64,000 bases of DNA from Orientallactaga sibirica (taxonomy: Eukaryota; Chordata; Mammalia; Rodentia; Dipodidae). A model generated the notes under the pieces. The model was not told where the DNA came from, did not search any database, and saw only the letters and a list, made by a program, of their open reading frames with translations. Location of the stretch: the NCBI GenBank assembly GCA_036365145.1, contig JAEOAD010000029.1, forward strand, positions 17,924,001 to 17,988,000, read 5' to 3'. This document shows, piece after piece, positions 11,377 to 21,609 of the stretch (position 1 is the stretch's first letter; each line of letters starts with the position of its first letter). The position numbers were made by a program, and so were the translations under genes.

Positions 11377-11550
11377 ACAGTCTTATGAAGTCCAAGCTGG
11401 TCCCTACTATAGATGAAGATAACCTTGTACTTCTGTTCCTCCTGTTTCCACCATCATACCCAGTTGTATGTAGTTCCAGGGACAAAGTCAGGACTTTGGA
11501 CATTCGAGGCAGGCACTCTACCCATTGAGGTAAAACCCTACCCACCAGCA
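11377..11550 (-). repeat. Diverged B4/B1-type SINE
   Basis: The order is that of an inverted SINE: AGTCCAAGCTGGTCCCTACT, CCACCATCATACCCAG, then GCACTCTACCCATTGAGGTA, the complement of an ID-like head. Confidence 0.6.
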
Positions 11551-11616
11551 TTGCTTTACATAGCTTAATAATGACAATTTCTGTATCATTAAAAATTAAC
11601 TTTTAATTGTTTTGGT

Positions 11617-11620
11617 GTGT

Positions 11621-11656
<36 letters not shown>
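11617..11656. repeat. (GT)n microsatellite
   Basis: A GT tract lies next to the 3' end of an inverted B4-type SINE, a common place for such tracts to grow. Confidence 0.95.
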
Positions 11657-11657
<1 letters not shown>

Positions 11658-11696
11658 GTGTGTGTAGCATATTGTGTGATGTGATATGTATGGCAT

Positions 11697-11995
11697 ATGA
11701 ATGTGTGCATGCACACATGGAGACCAGAGGAGAACATTGGGTGGGCTCTTCTATTGTACATTTACATATTTCCTTGAGACAGAATATTCTTCTCAACCTG
11801 GAGTTTCAGTTTTTTCTGTCAGCAAGCCTCAGTGATTCTCTAGTCTCAGCCCTTTGCAGGACTAGGATTACAAACAAGTGCTTTCATGCCTAGTATTTTA
11901 TGTGGTGGCTTGGGAATAAAACTTGGACAGGCATAGGCCTTCATGCTTAAGCAACAAACATTCTTTACTACTGAACTGTCTCTCCAGCCCCTACT
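11697..11995 (-). repeat. B4-type SINE
   Basis: Minus-strand B4: GTGCATGCACACATGGAGAC, CCTTGAGACAGAATATTCTT, ACTAGGATTACAAACAAGTG, and the head complement CTGAACTGTCTCTCCAGCCC. Confidence 0.85.
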
Positions 11996-11998
11996 TTT

Positions 11999-12216
11999 AA
12001 AAATTAATTAATTTATTTATTTGCCAGCAGAGAGAGAGATAGAAGAGAGGCAGACAGAGAGAATATGGGAATGCCAGGGCCTCTAGGAACTGCAAACCAA
12101 CTCCAGATGCATTAGCCCCTTGTGCACCTGGCTTATGTGGATCCTTGAGAATCGAACCAGGATCTTTTGGCTTCACAGGCAAAGACCTTAACCACTAAGC
12201 CATTTCTCCAGCCCCC
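11999..12216 (-). repeat. tRNA-headed SINE (Dip-like)
   Basis: A full-length minus-strand copy. CAGCCCCTACTTTTAA (before) and CAGCCCCTATTTTTTAA (after) form the target-site duplication, which overlaps the head of the neighbouring B4 element. Confidence 0.92.
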
Positions 12217-12567
12217 CAGCCCCTATTTTTTAAGTCATTATTTCAACAAAAGGCATAAAATACTATTCTGAAACAATTTGTTTATATGTTCTCTACGATC
12301 CACATGTTCTGTGAATGTGAGATATGTGATATTTCAGGCAAATTAAAACAAGTGAAGAAAACACATTATATTTATGAATATTTCTATTTATTTATTCATC
12401 TCTAAGTTAATATTGCTTATATATAACACATTGTTTAGATTTTCCAGCAGTTTATAAAAGAAAATCATAAGTAGAACTCTCTAAAATATAGGTGACTAAA
12501 TCAGAGCAGAGATAAAACAAAAATGATAGATATTGCTTTTATGTCCTTTTTCCTTTCCTTTTTGTGT
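12217..12567. other. Low-copy AT-rich sequence
   Basis: Nothing recognisable in this interval. Confidence 0.4.
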
Positions 12568-12700
12568 TTTTTAAAGGTAGAGTACCACTCTAGCCCAGGC
12601 TGACCTGGAATTCACTGTGTAGTCTAAGGGTGGCCTCCTATATCTGCCTCCCTCCTCAGTGCTAGGATTAATGGTGTGTGCCATTATGCCCAGCTTGTCT
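12568..12700 (-). repeat. B1 SINE
   Basis: The B1 complement is readable: GCCCAGGCTGACCTGGAATT, CACTGTGTAGTCTAAGGGTG, and ATTATGCCCAGCTT at the 5' end of the element. Confidence 0.92.
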
Positions 12701-12954
12701 TACATTTCTTAAGTAAGTTAGATAACTTTTTTAAATTTAGGAAAACTTGTGAATAACCTTTTGGTTATGAAATTATACTTAAAATATTACCTAAACTCAA
12801 GGTAAGAGGAAAGAGAATAACAATATTATATCCTATATGAGACCTAAAGTAGGCATTATGTGTTGCATCTACACAGGTCAGGGAATTGGTGTGTGCATGT
12901 TTGGTGAGTAGTTAAGGTTTCCTGTGAAGGGCCCTGAACGCCTTTCTTCTATGA

Positions 12955-13200
12955 ACAATGTGAAGTTTAATCTTGTCAACCTGATTTGCTCTGGAATGAC
13001 ATAGAAGAAAACATTCTAGGCATATTAATGAGTGAGTTTCTAAATTAGATTAATTGAGGAGGGAAGACTTACCTTGCCTGTGAGTGGCCCCATCCCATAG
13101 GTTGGATCTAGGACTGATTAAAAAAGGAGAAACTGAGCTTTTTAGTGTGATCTTAAAGGTAAGATGAGCCAGAATTCTGTAATACTTGGGTGCATCTCTT
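12955..13200 (+). repeat. ERVL-type LTR fragment
   Basis: AATCTTGTCAACCTGATTTG and GAGTGAGTTTCTAAATTAGA followed by TTAATTGAGGAGGGAAGACT match the general layout of MLT2/MT2-like ERVL LTRs. It is truncated at its 3' side. The family was assigned from memory only. Confidence 0.55.
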
Positions 13201-13313
13201 TATCATAACAACAAAATAATAATAAAAAGAAAGTAAAAAAGATCTCTACTTTTATTTTTACTAAACTTTAAATAAAAAGTATAAAGAATTGCTTTAAACT
13301 GTGTAATTTAAAG

Positions 13314-13520
13314 GGCTGGAGAGATGGCTAGCAATTAAGGCGTTTGCCTGCAAAGACAAATGATCCTGGTTTGATTCTTCAGGACCCACATGAGCCAGAT
13401 GCACAAGGTGGTACTTTCATCCAGAGTTCATTTGCAGTGGCAGGAGGCCCTGGAGTGCCTATTCTCTCTCTCTCTCTGCCTCTTTCTTTCAAATAAATAA
13501 ATAAAACATATATTTTAAAA
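13314..13520 (+). repeat. tRNA-headed SINE (Dip-like), 14-bp target duplication
   Basis: A full-length plus-strand copy bracketed by TGTGTAATTTAAAG at 13300-13313 and 13521-13534, a perfect duplication. Confidence 0.95.
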
Positions 13521-13597
13521 TGTGTAATTTAAAGATACATTATACTAAAATATTGCATAAGGAATCAATACAGTTAACTAAATCAGTAGTTGTTCCA

Positions 13598-13599
<2 letters not shown>

Positions 13600-13643
<44 letters not shown>
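13600..13643. repeat. (TA)n microsatellite
   Basis: A run of about 22 TA units. A second short TA run lies at 13713-13726. Confidence 0.95.
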
Positions 13644-13647
<4 letters not shown>

Positions 13648-13739
13648 AGCAAGTTTTAGGTGGGTTACTTGTGTTGTTTTGGTTAGGAATTCTTGAGTTT
13701 TTTAATATTTTACATATATATATATATCAAATAAAACTA

Positions 13740-13925
13740 TATAAGAAAGAGATGAAGAGAGAGAGAGAAAAAAAAAATAAACAGACACATAATGGCCTCC
13801 AGCCACTGCAAATCAACTCCAGATGCATGTGTCACCCTGTGAATCTGGCTTACATGGATACCGGGAAGTCAAACCTGGGTCCTTAGCCTTCACAGGCAAG
13901 CTCCTTTACCATCTTTCTAGTCCCT
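13740..13925 (-). repeat. tRNA-headed SINE (Dip-like), diverged
   Basis: GAGAGAGAGAGA, CAACTCCAGATGCATGTGTC and the head complement CTTTACCATCTTTCTAGTCC are readable. It is more decayed than the SINE at 13314. Confidence 0.8.
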
Positions 13926-14224
13926 CCTTGCAATATTATTTATATCATTACATACTTGGCAAATAAAGAGGAAGAGTAGTTCTCTGTAGCTACTTGTTTA
14001 CATGGTTCTAAATGCATAATTGATGGGGGAAATCCCACTGGGTATAAAATAGTCTCTTAGAAAAAAACAATACTGTGAAATAATACTTCCTGATTTGATT
14101 TGGGAACTCTCAGTCAGTGGGACATCTTACCTGGGAAATATGCCATAGCCTTTTTTTTTTTTTTTTTTTTTTTTTTCAGCCATAGTTACTATGCAGGTAC
14201 CACCAACAGTTATTGTTTCCCAGG

Positions 14225-14262
<38 letters not shown>

Positions 14263-14852
14263 GACCCCAAGTTAAATATGTCAAATTTTCTTAAAATGCC
14301 CAAAAGCAATTAGGCCATGTTATGAACTAATCCCTTGCCAAAGTTAATATTTTATCTTAGCTATGCCCTAGGAGAGAAGTAACTCAAAGCCAACAAATAT
14401 TGCTTTTAATATTTATACAGATGAATCTGGCAAAATAATTCATTTTGAATTGCAAAAAAATTCCCTTTTACATTGATTAGACAAATCCTATCTTAGCATG
14501 CATGTTAGTCAAATTTAAAGCTATGATGCATATATTAAAATATACTAACTCTTTCAAATTATCTGTGTAGGTCATTAAATGAGATAAATCAAATATAAAC
14601 TTGCACTTATAAAACATGCTATTTTATAATGATTATCACTCAACATAGAATGTACTTAGTTGTATTGCAGGGAGAATATCAAATTTTCTCCCATATTTGA
14701 TGTCATCATGAGCAATGGTTGCATTAGGAGCAGAATTTTATTCATCAGGCACATTAAATTTCAAGTTGTGACTTTGCTAGATGAGACTTTGTTGGAGCTG
14801 ATGAGCCACATGTGCTTTCTCAACTAAGAAACACTAACTGCATGTTGAGGTT
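13926..14852. other. Low-copy AT-rich sequence with facing poly(T)/poly(A)
   Basis: No gene was recognised. A T26 run (14151-14176) and an A32 run (14225-14256) face each other across 48 bases. The rest is plain AT-rich sequence. Confidence 0.5.
14151..14256. repeat. Inverted homopolymer pair T26-A32
   Basis: T26 at 14151-14176 and A32 at 14225-14256 are perfect complements around a 48-base spacer that begins CAGCCATAGTTACTATGCAG. Transcribed or extruded, this would form a long A:T stem. Run lengths may be affected by sequencing or assembly. Confidence 0.9.
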
Positions 14853-15359
14853 TATATTAGCCAGGGTTCTCTAGAGGAACAGAACTGCTAGAATGAATTA
14901 TATTTAAAAAGGAATTTATTGGATTAGCTTACAGTAGTCCAATAGCATTTGCAGGCCTGAGAATCAAGGAACCCGGTAGCTGCTCAGTCCATGTGGCCAG
15001 ATGCCTCAGCAGTCCCAATCCGGCACTGAAGGCCTGGAGGTTTCCTGAGGAACAGCTCGTTTTCAACCCATGCTGGTCTTGAGTTGATGCAGGTCTTCTG
15101 TCCATGCTGGTCTTCAATCCACTCTAGAAGACAGCAAGCAGCTCTAGCAGGCAAGTGAAAAGAAGGGGGCCCTTTTCACCCAGTGCTTCCTTATATAAAA
15201 TTCCCATCTGAGAGGGGCCATGCACTCTGTGGGAAGAGTTCACTCTGGGGGAAAGACTTCCTCCTTCAATTAATCCTTCCTGGAAGCAACCTAGGAGACC
15301 CACCTGAAAGGGATTCCTGTGGATTACTAAACAAATCAAGTTGACACTTTAACCATCAC
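14853..15359 (-). repeat. MLT2/MT2-like ERVL LTR
   Basis: In sense (minus strand) it starts TGATGGTTAAAGTGTCAACT and ends TTCTCTAGAGAACCCTGGCT-type sequence, seen on the plus strand as AGCCAGGGTTCTCTAGAGGA. Both edges are the classic ends of MLT2-type ERVL LTRs. A purine-rich AAGGGGTGGACT lies just upstream in sense, as for a 3' LTR. Confidence 0.75.
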
Positions 15360-15863
15360 AAGTCCACCCCTTGTCAACTTGACACCAAACCATATCACCT
15401 TACATCATACTTAATTTCCAAATGAAAACAGCAACAAGCTCATAATTCCACCTAAAATGGTATAACTATCCCATGTATAATTGGAAATGCAAAATCTTCC
15501 CCCAACACAAGGCAAGGTTCCTGGAGGAATGCTTAGTCTCTAATATAATAGGTCTAATATAAATTCAACAACAGTTAGCTAGTGATATAATGTTAATATT
15601 GGTGTCGATATGTACAAACACTCCGTATCTAGGTAGGACAGTAATATGACAATTAAAGTGCTCATTTTTGTAACTGGTCACATGTCCTTAGCTAGTATTT
15701 TTAACAACCTTCTTCTTCTACCCATTCTGTATTTCCTCCAGCTTCAGTGAGCACCTCAGCTGTTCTTTACATGGAGGGGTGACCCATACCTTCATTCCTG
15801 AAGGATCTGGGCCACATAGTCATATGTCTAGCAGGAATCCCACTCCTCTGGCACCAACTTTAC
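15360..15863 (-). mobile_element. ERVL/MaLR internal remnant
   Basis: This 0.5 kb lies between two LTRs in the same orientation. Its right edge (15838-15857) has a tRNA-Leu-like primer site, read in sense as TTGGTGCCAGAGGAGTGGGA, six bases from the LTR end. Its left edge has a polypurine-like tract. No open gag or pol frame was seen. It looks like the two ends of an internal region joined after a large deletion. Confidence 0.6.
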
Positions 15864-16198
15864 TGCTGCAGTCAGGTTGCACGTTGCTGGCAGAAATCAC
15901 CCTACCAAGAGCTTGTGGAAAAAAAAAAAAGTTTTATTTTGGCTTACAGATTCGAGGGAAAGCTTCATAATGGCAGGGGAAATGATGGCATGAGCAGAGG
16001 GTGGACATCATCCCCTAGCCAACATAAGGCGGACAACAGTGTGCCAAACACTGGAAAGGGGAAACTGGTTATAATACCCATAAGCCCCCCAACAATACAC
16101 TGCCTCCAGGAGGCATTAATTCCCAGATCTCCATCAGCTGGGAACCTAGCATTCAGAACAGCTAAGTTTATGGGGGACACCTGAATAAAACCACCACA
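15864..16198 (-). repeat. MaLR-type LTR, TG...CA
   Basis: In sense it starts TGTGGTGGTTTTATTCAGGT and ends GACTGCAGCA. A poly(A) signal region (CCAAAATAAAACTT) precedes an A/T run. A polypurine-like AGGGGTGGAA lies upstream and a primer-binding site lies downstream, so this LTR has internal sequence on both sides. Confidence 0.75.
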
Positions 16199-16330
16199 TT
16201 CCACCCCTGGCCCCCATAAACTGATAACCATTCATGATGTAAAATGCAATGCACACAGTCCATCTTTAAAAGTACCCATAGTTTTTGTCAATCTCATGAT
16301 GTTCAAACATTCTTATAATCCTAGGTCTTT
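16199..16330 (-). mobile_element. MaLR internal region, 3' end
   Basis: CCACCCCTGGCCCCCATAAA and TGTAAAATGCAATGCACACA match the corresponding block next to the LTR at 3854-3925. The homology stops near 16330, where GC-rich tandem repeats begin. Confidence 0.65.
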
Positions 16331-16344
16331 TAACTGAGTCACAA

Positions 16345-17035
16345 TTCCCTTTTCCAGATTGGTTCCACTGCTGCTGGCTTGGGACTGGCTGGATCCTGTG
16401 AACTTGCTGCTGAAGCAGGCTGCTTGCTCCCCCTTTGTGATTAAAGGCCCCCTGGGTCCCCAATTCCCAGATCCCCTGCTTTGGAGGGTGTGTGCACAGA
16501 GTGAGTAGGCCATATCTCCCTGTTTCCCCCATCCTCCCAGTTCCCAGTTCCCAGTTCCCATTGGTTCCCCTGCTGCTGACCTGGGGCTGCCTGGACCCTG
16601 CAAGTTTGATGCAGAAGCAGGCTCTTTGATCTGCCTTTATAACTGAAGGCCCTTGGGTCTCCAACACCTGAATCTTCTGTTCTGGAGGGTATACACACCC
16701 AAGTAAGTAGGCCAGAGCTCCTGATTGCTTCCCCACCTCCCAGTTCCCTGGTCCTGGCACCCGTGTTGCTGCCTTGTGGTGACTTGGTCCCTGCATGAGG
16801 GATGAAGAAACATACCTTTTGCTCTGGTTTCCTGATTGGCTCCTGGGTACACAAATCCCTACTCCCTTAAGTCAGAGGGTATACAGGCCACTGTAGGAGC
16901 TGGTCTCTTGCCCCTGGCTCTCCACTTTCCTTGGTCCTGGTAACCCAAGCCCTGCTCCCTGTATGCTGAAGAGTACATGTGACTGGAATGAGTAGGCTGG
17001 AGCTCACAGTTCCCCACCACTCAGTTCTCCAGGTA
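16345..17035 (+). promoter_or_regulatory. GC-rich tandem repeats, likely L1 5' UTR monomers
   Basis: About 3.4 diverged units of roughly 195-202 bp follow each other: unit starts near 16359 (TTGGTTCCACTGCTGCTGGC), 16561 (TTGGTTCCCCTGCTGCTGAC), about 16754, and a partial unit after about 16949. Each unit carries a GGAGGGT(A/G)T block and GAGTAGGCC or AGTAGGCC. Many rodent L1s have promoter monomers of about 200 bp at their 5' end. The position upstream of L1 ORF1-like sequence on the same strand supports that reading, though membership in the MaLR internal region is not excluded. An antisense frame of 176 codons (16266-16796) is open mainly because of this repetition. Confidence 0.55.
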
Positions 17036-18410
17036 CTTTTGATGAATCTGCAATCTTCACAATCTGTGCATCTACAGTTATAGCCCCATCATACACCAAT
17101 ATGGTTCACATTTAAAAGAGAACAACCTCTGAAGATCCTGTGAGGACAAATTCTTGCTTCCCCCTCAATAGAATAAAAAAAAAAAAAAAAAATTCAGCGA
17201 AAGTCAAAAAACTGAACAATCTCCACCAAGGATGCTTAGTCCCACAATGGAAGTCTCCAATGAAATCATATAGAAATCAGTAGAAACTCAATCCCCAAAT
17301 GAAAACACAACAAACAATGTGACCCTGATTTGCTGAACAGGAAGAAAACCATCAAAAAACTAATAATTATATCAATGAAATTGATCAGAATTGTCTTGTA
17401 GAGCACTCAGCTTTTGACAATAGGCTTTAATTGAAGAAAACATTAGAAGCTTCAAAAGAGATATAAACAAATTGAATGTGAGTCAACAAATGGAAGATTT
17501 CAATAACCAATTGATAAAGCTTAATGAATACTTGAACAATTACAAGAATGAATTCCAGGAAGCATCAAGAAAATCAGAACTCAAACTGAAATACTACCTC
17601 AAATAAGAGATGGACATGATGCAAAATAACACAACAAAAATAAAAATCAAACAGAGCTTATAAAAACCTCTCTAGAACCCCTCACCAACAATGTTACTCA
17701 TGTGGAGAAGAGAACCTCTGACCTAGAAAAAAAAATCATGTGAACAGAATATGAGGGAACTGTAGGATACTTTAAAATGAACAAATATCTGTAACATGGG
17801 TATACTATAAGGAGAGGAAATCCAGGCCAGAGGCATAGAAGACATATTCAACAAAATTATTGTAGAACCCCCCGCCCCCAATTTCTCAAAAGAGAGGTCC
17901 ATCCAGATACAAGAAGCCCACAGAACACCAAACAGACAGGATGAAAGAAGAAACTCTAAGGCACATAATAGTTAAAACTCTTAACAATGAAAACAGAGAT
18001 AGTGCTAAAAACAGCAAGAGAGAAACAGCTCACTACATACAAAGGCAATCCCATAAGAATTACCACAGATTTCTCAGTGGAAACCCAGAAAGCCAGAAGG
18101 GCCTGGAATGGAACTCTTGAAGAGTAAAAAAAGTGTAAAAAACTATGGCTTCCAATCCAACGTACTGTATCCAACAAAAGTATCTCTAATAAAGGATGGT
18201 GAAAGGAAAACATTACATGAAAAAAAGTCTACTCTATGATTGCATGAACAGAAAGCTAAACCTATAGAGAATACTTCAGGGGACACTCCATACAGTAGAG
18301 TCAAACAACCAATCTCAAGAGCCAACAGAAGACCACAACAACCAAAAGTAGACCAGGCAAAAAACAGTACAAAACACAAGAAAACACCCAACCAAAAAAA
18401 CACCCCATCA

Positions 18411-18960
18411 TGAGAGGGATTAAATCAAATGTCACGCTTATAAACTTAAAAATTAATGGTCTTAACTCAGCCATCAAATGATATAAGTTAACAGTGTGGA
18501 TCAAAAAATGGGGCCCTTCTATCTGCTGTCTTCAAGAAACTAATCTCATCCCTAAAGACAGGCATGGCCTCCCAGTGAAAGGTTTGAAAATGATATTCCA
18601 AGCAAATGGAAAGGAGAAACAAGCAGGTGTTATTATATTAATATTTGATAAAATAGACTTCAAACCAAAAGTAATCAAAAAGGACAAAGAAAGCCAATTC
18701 TTACTCATCTAAGAAGTGATCCAACATGAGACCAATAACAATCATAAATCTATATGCACCAAGCACAGGTATGCCACAGTTTATTTTAAAAAACCTACTT
18801 AACAACACAACAGAAATACACACTAGCACCATCATAGTCAGAGACTTTAATAATCCACTACAATCAACAGACAGATCATCCAAGCAGAAAATCAACAGGT
18901 AAATGATAGAGCTCAACAACACCATAGATCAAATATACTGAATGGACAACCAAAGAACTT
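18411..18960 (+). pseudogene. L1 ORF2 endonuclease domain remnant
   Basis: ORF2 starts with ATGAGAGGG at 18411. The APE-like endonuclease that nicks target DNA is partly readable. CCLQETNL (codons at about 18524-18547) carries the glutamate of the conserved QET motif. IVRDFNN (18834-18854) corresponds to the canonical GDFN motif, with the glycine replaced. Stops and frameshifts separate the pieces, so no enzyme can be made. It is followed by recognisable but broken linker sequence. Confidence 0.8.
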
Positions 18961-19391
18961 TCCACCCTAACTCTACAGAATACACATTCTTCTCAGCAGC
19001 CTGTGGAATCTTCTCCAAAATACCCCACATATTAGGCAATAGAGCATGCCTCCATAAATTCAGGAACATTAAGTAACATATCAAAGACTCCACCAGCTCC
19101 TGGAGACTAAACAACACACCTTTAAAGAACAGATCACAAAAATGACACAATGAGAGCAGTCCTAAGGGGAAAAAAGCCTTCATAACAATGTGATCCCAAA
19201 AATGACAATTCTAAGGCAAAAACAATATACAGATTTAATAGAAGAAATAAAAATTCCAGCATCATTCTTGGAAACTAAAGAAAATAAAAAAAAATCTTTT
19301 CAAAATTAATAAACATGGAATGGCAGAAGGCCTCAGATATCCAAAATATCTCAAATGAACAAACAGAATTGAAAAAAAATAACACAGTTAA

Positions 19392-19500
19392 GATCTAGTA
19401 GGGGGTTCAATTCTCCAGATGCCAGTGTACAAGCACATGCATCTAGTGTTAGTTGGCAGTGGCACCTATCTTTCTGGGTCTATAACAAATAAACAATTTT
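19392..19500 (+). repeat. SINE remnant inside L1
   Basis: CCAGATGCCAGTGTACAAGC, GTTGGCAGTGGCACC and ATAACAAATAAACAA match the 3' half of the Dip-like SINE. The head is lost. Confidence 0.6.
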
Positions 19501-19557
19501 TAAAAAAGGTAAAAGAAGGTCACAACAAACATCAATGCTGGTTCCAATCTGGAAGAA

Positions 19558-19773
19558 ATGGATGAATTCCAATACCACCTACCCAAACTAAACTCAGAGC
19601 AGATTAATCTAAACAAATATCACATCCAAATTGAAAATTGCAAAAACCTTCCCAGAAAGAAAAGTCCATGGCTGGATGGCTTCTCAGCTGAATTCTATCA
19701 AACCTTCATTGAAAAACTGAAACCAATGTTTCTCAAAATGTTTTGCTTAATCAGAGACCAGGAAACAATCTGA
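19558..19773 (+). pseudogene. L1 ORF2 reverse-transcriptase start, fragment
   Basis: The 71-codon frame carries KKSPWLDGFSAEFYQTF (S at about 19663), matching the KSPGPDGFTAEFYQ motif that opens the L1 reverse-transcriptase fingers, with PGP changed to PWL. The frame ends early and the FADD catalytic motif was not found downstream. This is a fossil of the parent L1. Confidence 0.8.
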
Positions 19774-19787
19774 AGTTTGTTCAAAAC

Positions 19788-19925
19788 AGACAGCTGAGAG
19801 GACTGCTGGCGCACCCATGATCTCTCACAATCTGTCAACCCTCTCCCATTACCCCCTGATCTCTCTCCCAGAATGGTTCAACATATGGATATTGGTCAAT
19901 GTCTCTCTAACCACAAAAATAAATA
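19788..19925 (+). repeat. SINE fragment (longer Dip-like form) inside L1
   Basis: CAGCTGAGAGGACTGCTGGC, GCACCCATGATCTCTC and an AAAATAAATAAAATAA tail match the 3' half of the longer SINE form at 56575-56876. Confidence 0.6.
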
Positions 19926-20339
19926 AAATAATTTGAGAAAATACCTCTTCATGACCAAAACATCTGGCAGTTTTATACTTACCATGCCATATAAAGGGCC
20001 TAAAGCCCTATATTACAAAGCCAGTTTAATAATCAAAAACATCACTGATCTTACTGGTATAAAAATAAGCAGAAGAAATAGGGATCAATGGAACAAGTTA
20101 GAATTTTGAAGTCTCCATCTCAAAACCCAGACTTTCAGTTAGAAACAAAATCAACACACAAAAAACAGTCAAGCAATGAGCAAATTACAGCTGCTATCCT
20201 ATTTTCAATAGGATCAATTTAACAAAGATGCCAATAATGTAGACTGGAGGAAAAGATAGAAAGACCTCCCATCTTCAACTTAAATGGTGTTCTACCAAAA
20301 AGCAATTAATTTTGGATGACCATCATTCTTCAGAAGAGA

Positions 20340-20725
20340 TAAAAAAAATAATTTAGAATGGCAGAAGGCCTCAGATATCCAAAAATATACACAAAAAATA
20401 ACACACTGGAAAAATCAAGTCCAAATGGACGGTTCCAATCTCCAGGGTTTCCAGATGCAATGATAAGACCTCAAACTCTTCAACTACTGGAAGTCTCTCT
20501 CCAAAAAAAATAAAGGAGGCACTCTCCACTATATTACAAAGCCATATGATTGGGTAAAGACTTCCTGGAACAAAACCCCAGTAGCTTGATCCAGGCCAAT
20601 AATAGACTAAACAAGCACTCAACAAATGGGAGATGACCATGAAGAAATATAAAGCTTTTATCAAAAATCAGACAAATGGACTACCAATATAAGACCTCAA
20701 ACTCTTCAACTACTGGAAGAAAGCC
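20340..20725 (+). other. Patchwork duplications within L1 ORF2 remnant
   Basis: Exact short copies recur: 28 bp at 19319-19346 and 20357-20384 (AATGGCAGAAGGCCTCAGAT...), 31 bp at 20463-20493 and 20689-20719 (ATAAGACCTCAAACTCTTCA...), and 16 bp at 20008-20023 and 20529-20544 (CTATATTACAAAGCCA). Normal ORF2 has each once, so this looks like rearrangement by template switching. Confidence 0.7.
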
Positions 20726-21609
20726 AATAGATTACCCATATGATTGAATGGGAGAAAATCTTTATCCCAGCTATTACCACTGAATGAAAATCTTCACCAG
20801 CCTAATATCTAGAATCTACAAAGAACTCAAAAAACTAAACAATAAAACATCAAACAACCCACTCAATAATGGGGTAGAGAACTGAATAAGGAGGAAGATA
20901 TACAAATGGCTAGCACCACTTAAGAATACGTTCAACATCACTAACCATCATTAAAAAATCTAACAACAGCAAATATTGATGAGGATGTGGGGAAGGAGGA
21001 ACCTTCACCCACTGTTGGTGGGAATGTAAACTTATACAACCACTATGGAACTCAATATGGAGATTCCTGAAAAGGATGAACATAGAGCTACCAAGAGACC
21101 CAGTTATTCCCTTACTGGACATTTACCCTAAATGTTTCATGCATCAATACAGAGATATTTTACATAACCATTTTCATAGTTGTTCAATACATTATAGCTA
21201 AGAATTAGAATCAATCCAGATGCCCATCATTGGATGAATGGAAAATAAAGTTGTGGTACATTTATACAATGGAATTCTACTTAGAAGTAAGGAAAATGAT
21301 ACAATGATATTTGTAGAAATATGGACAGACTTGGAACAGATCATTTTCAGCAAACTCAATCACAGAAAGACAGAAACCACATGGTGTCACTTACCTGTGG
21401 TACCTAACCTGGACCTGGTCCAATTGCTGACATACCTGAGAGGCAACTCAAGGTCTATATAACAGAGATGGAAGAGACTGGGGAGAGGGGATAAGAAGGG
21501 GAAAAACAAATGCAAAACTAAATCCACAATGAGCTGGTACCGTAGAAACCTTTATCTTTGGTCATAGCCTAAAGTATACAATGCTTGAAAGGAGTAAGGA
21601 GGGGCATCT

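Noticed and set aside
16266..16796. The longest open frame in the window (176 codons, minus strand).
   Set aside because: It lies across the GC-rich tandem units, its translation repeats with them, and it is antisense to the L1. No domain or composition typical of a protein was seen.
18411..21470. The L1 ORF2 considered as possibly active.
   Set aside because: It has many stops and frameshifts, the reverse-transcriptase core is missing, and SINE fragments interrupt it.
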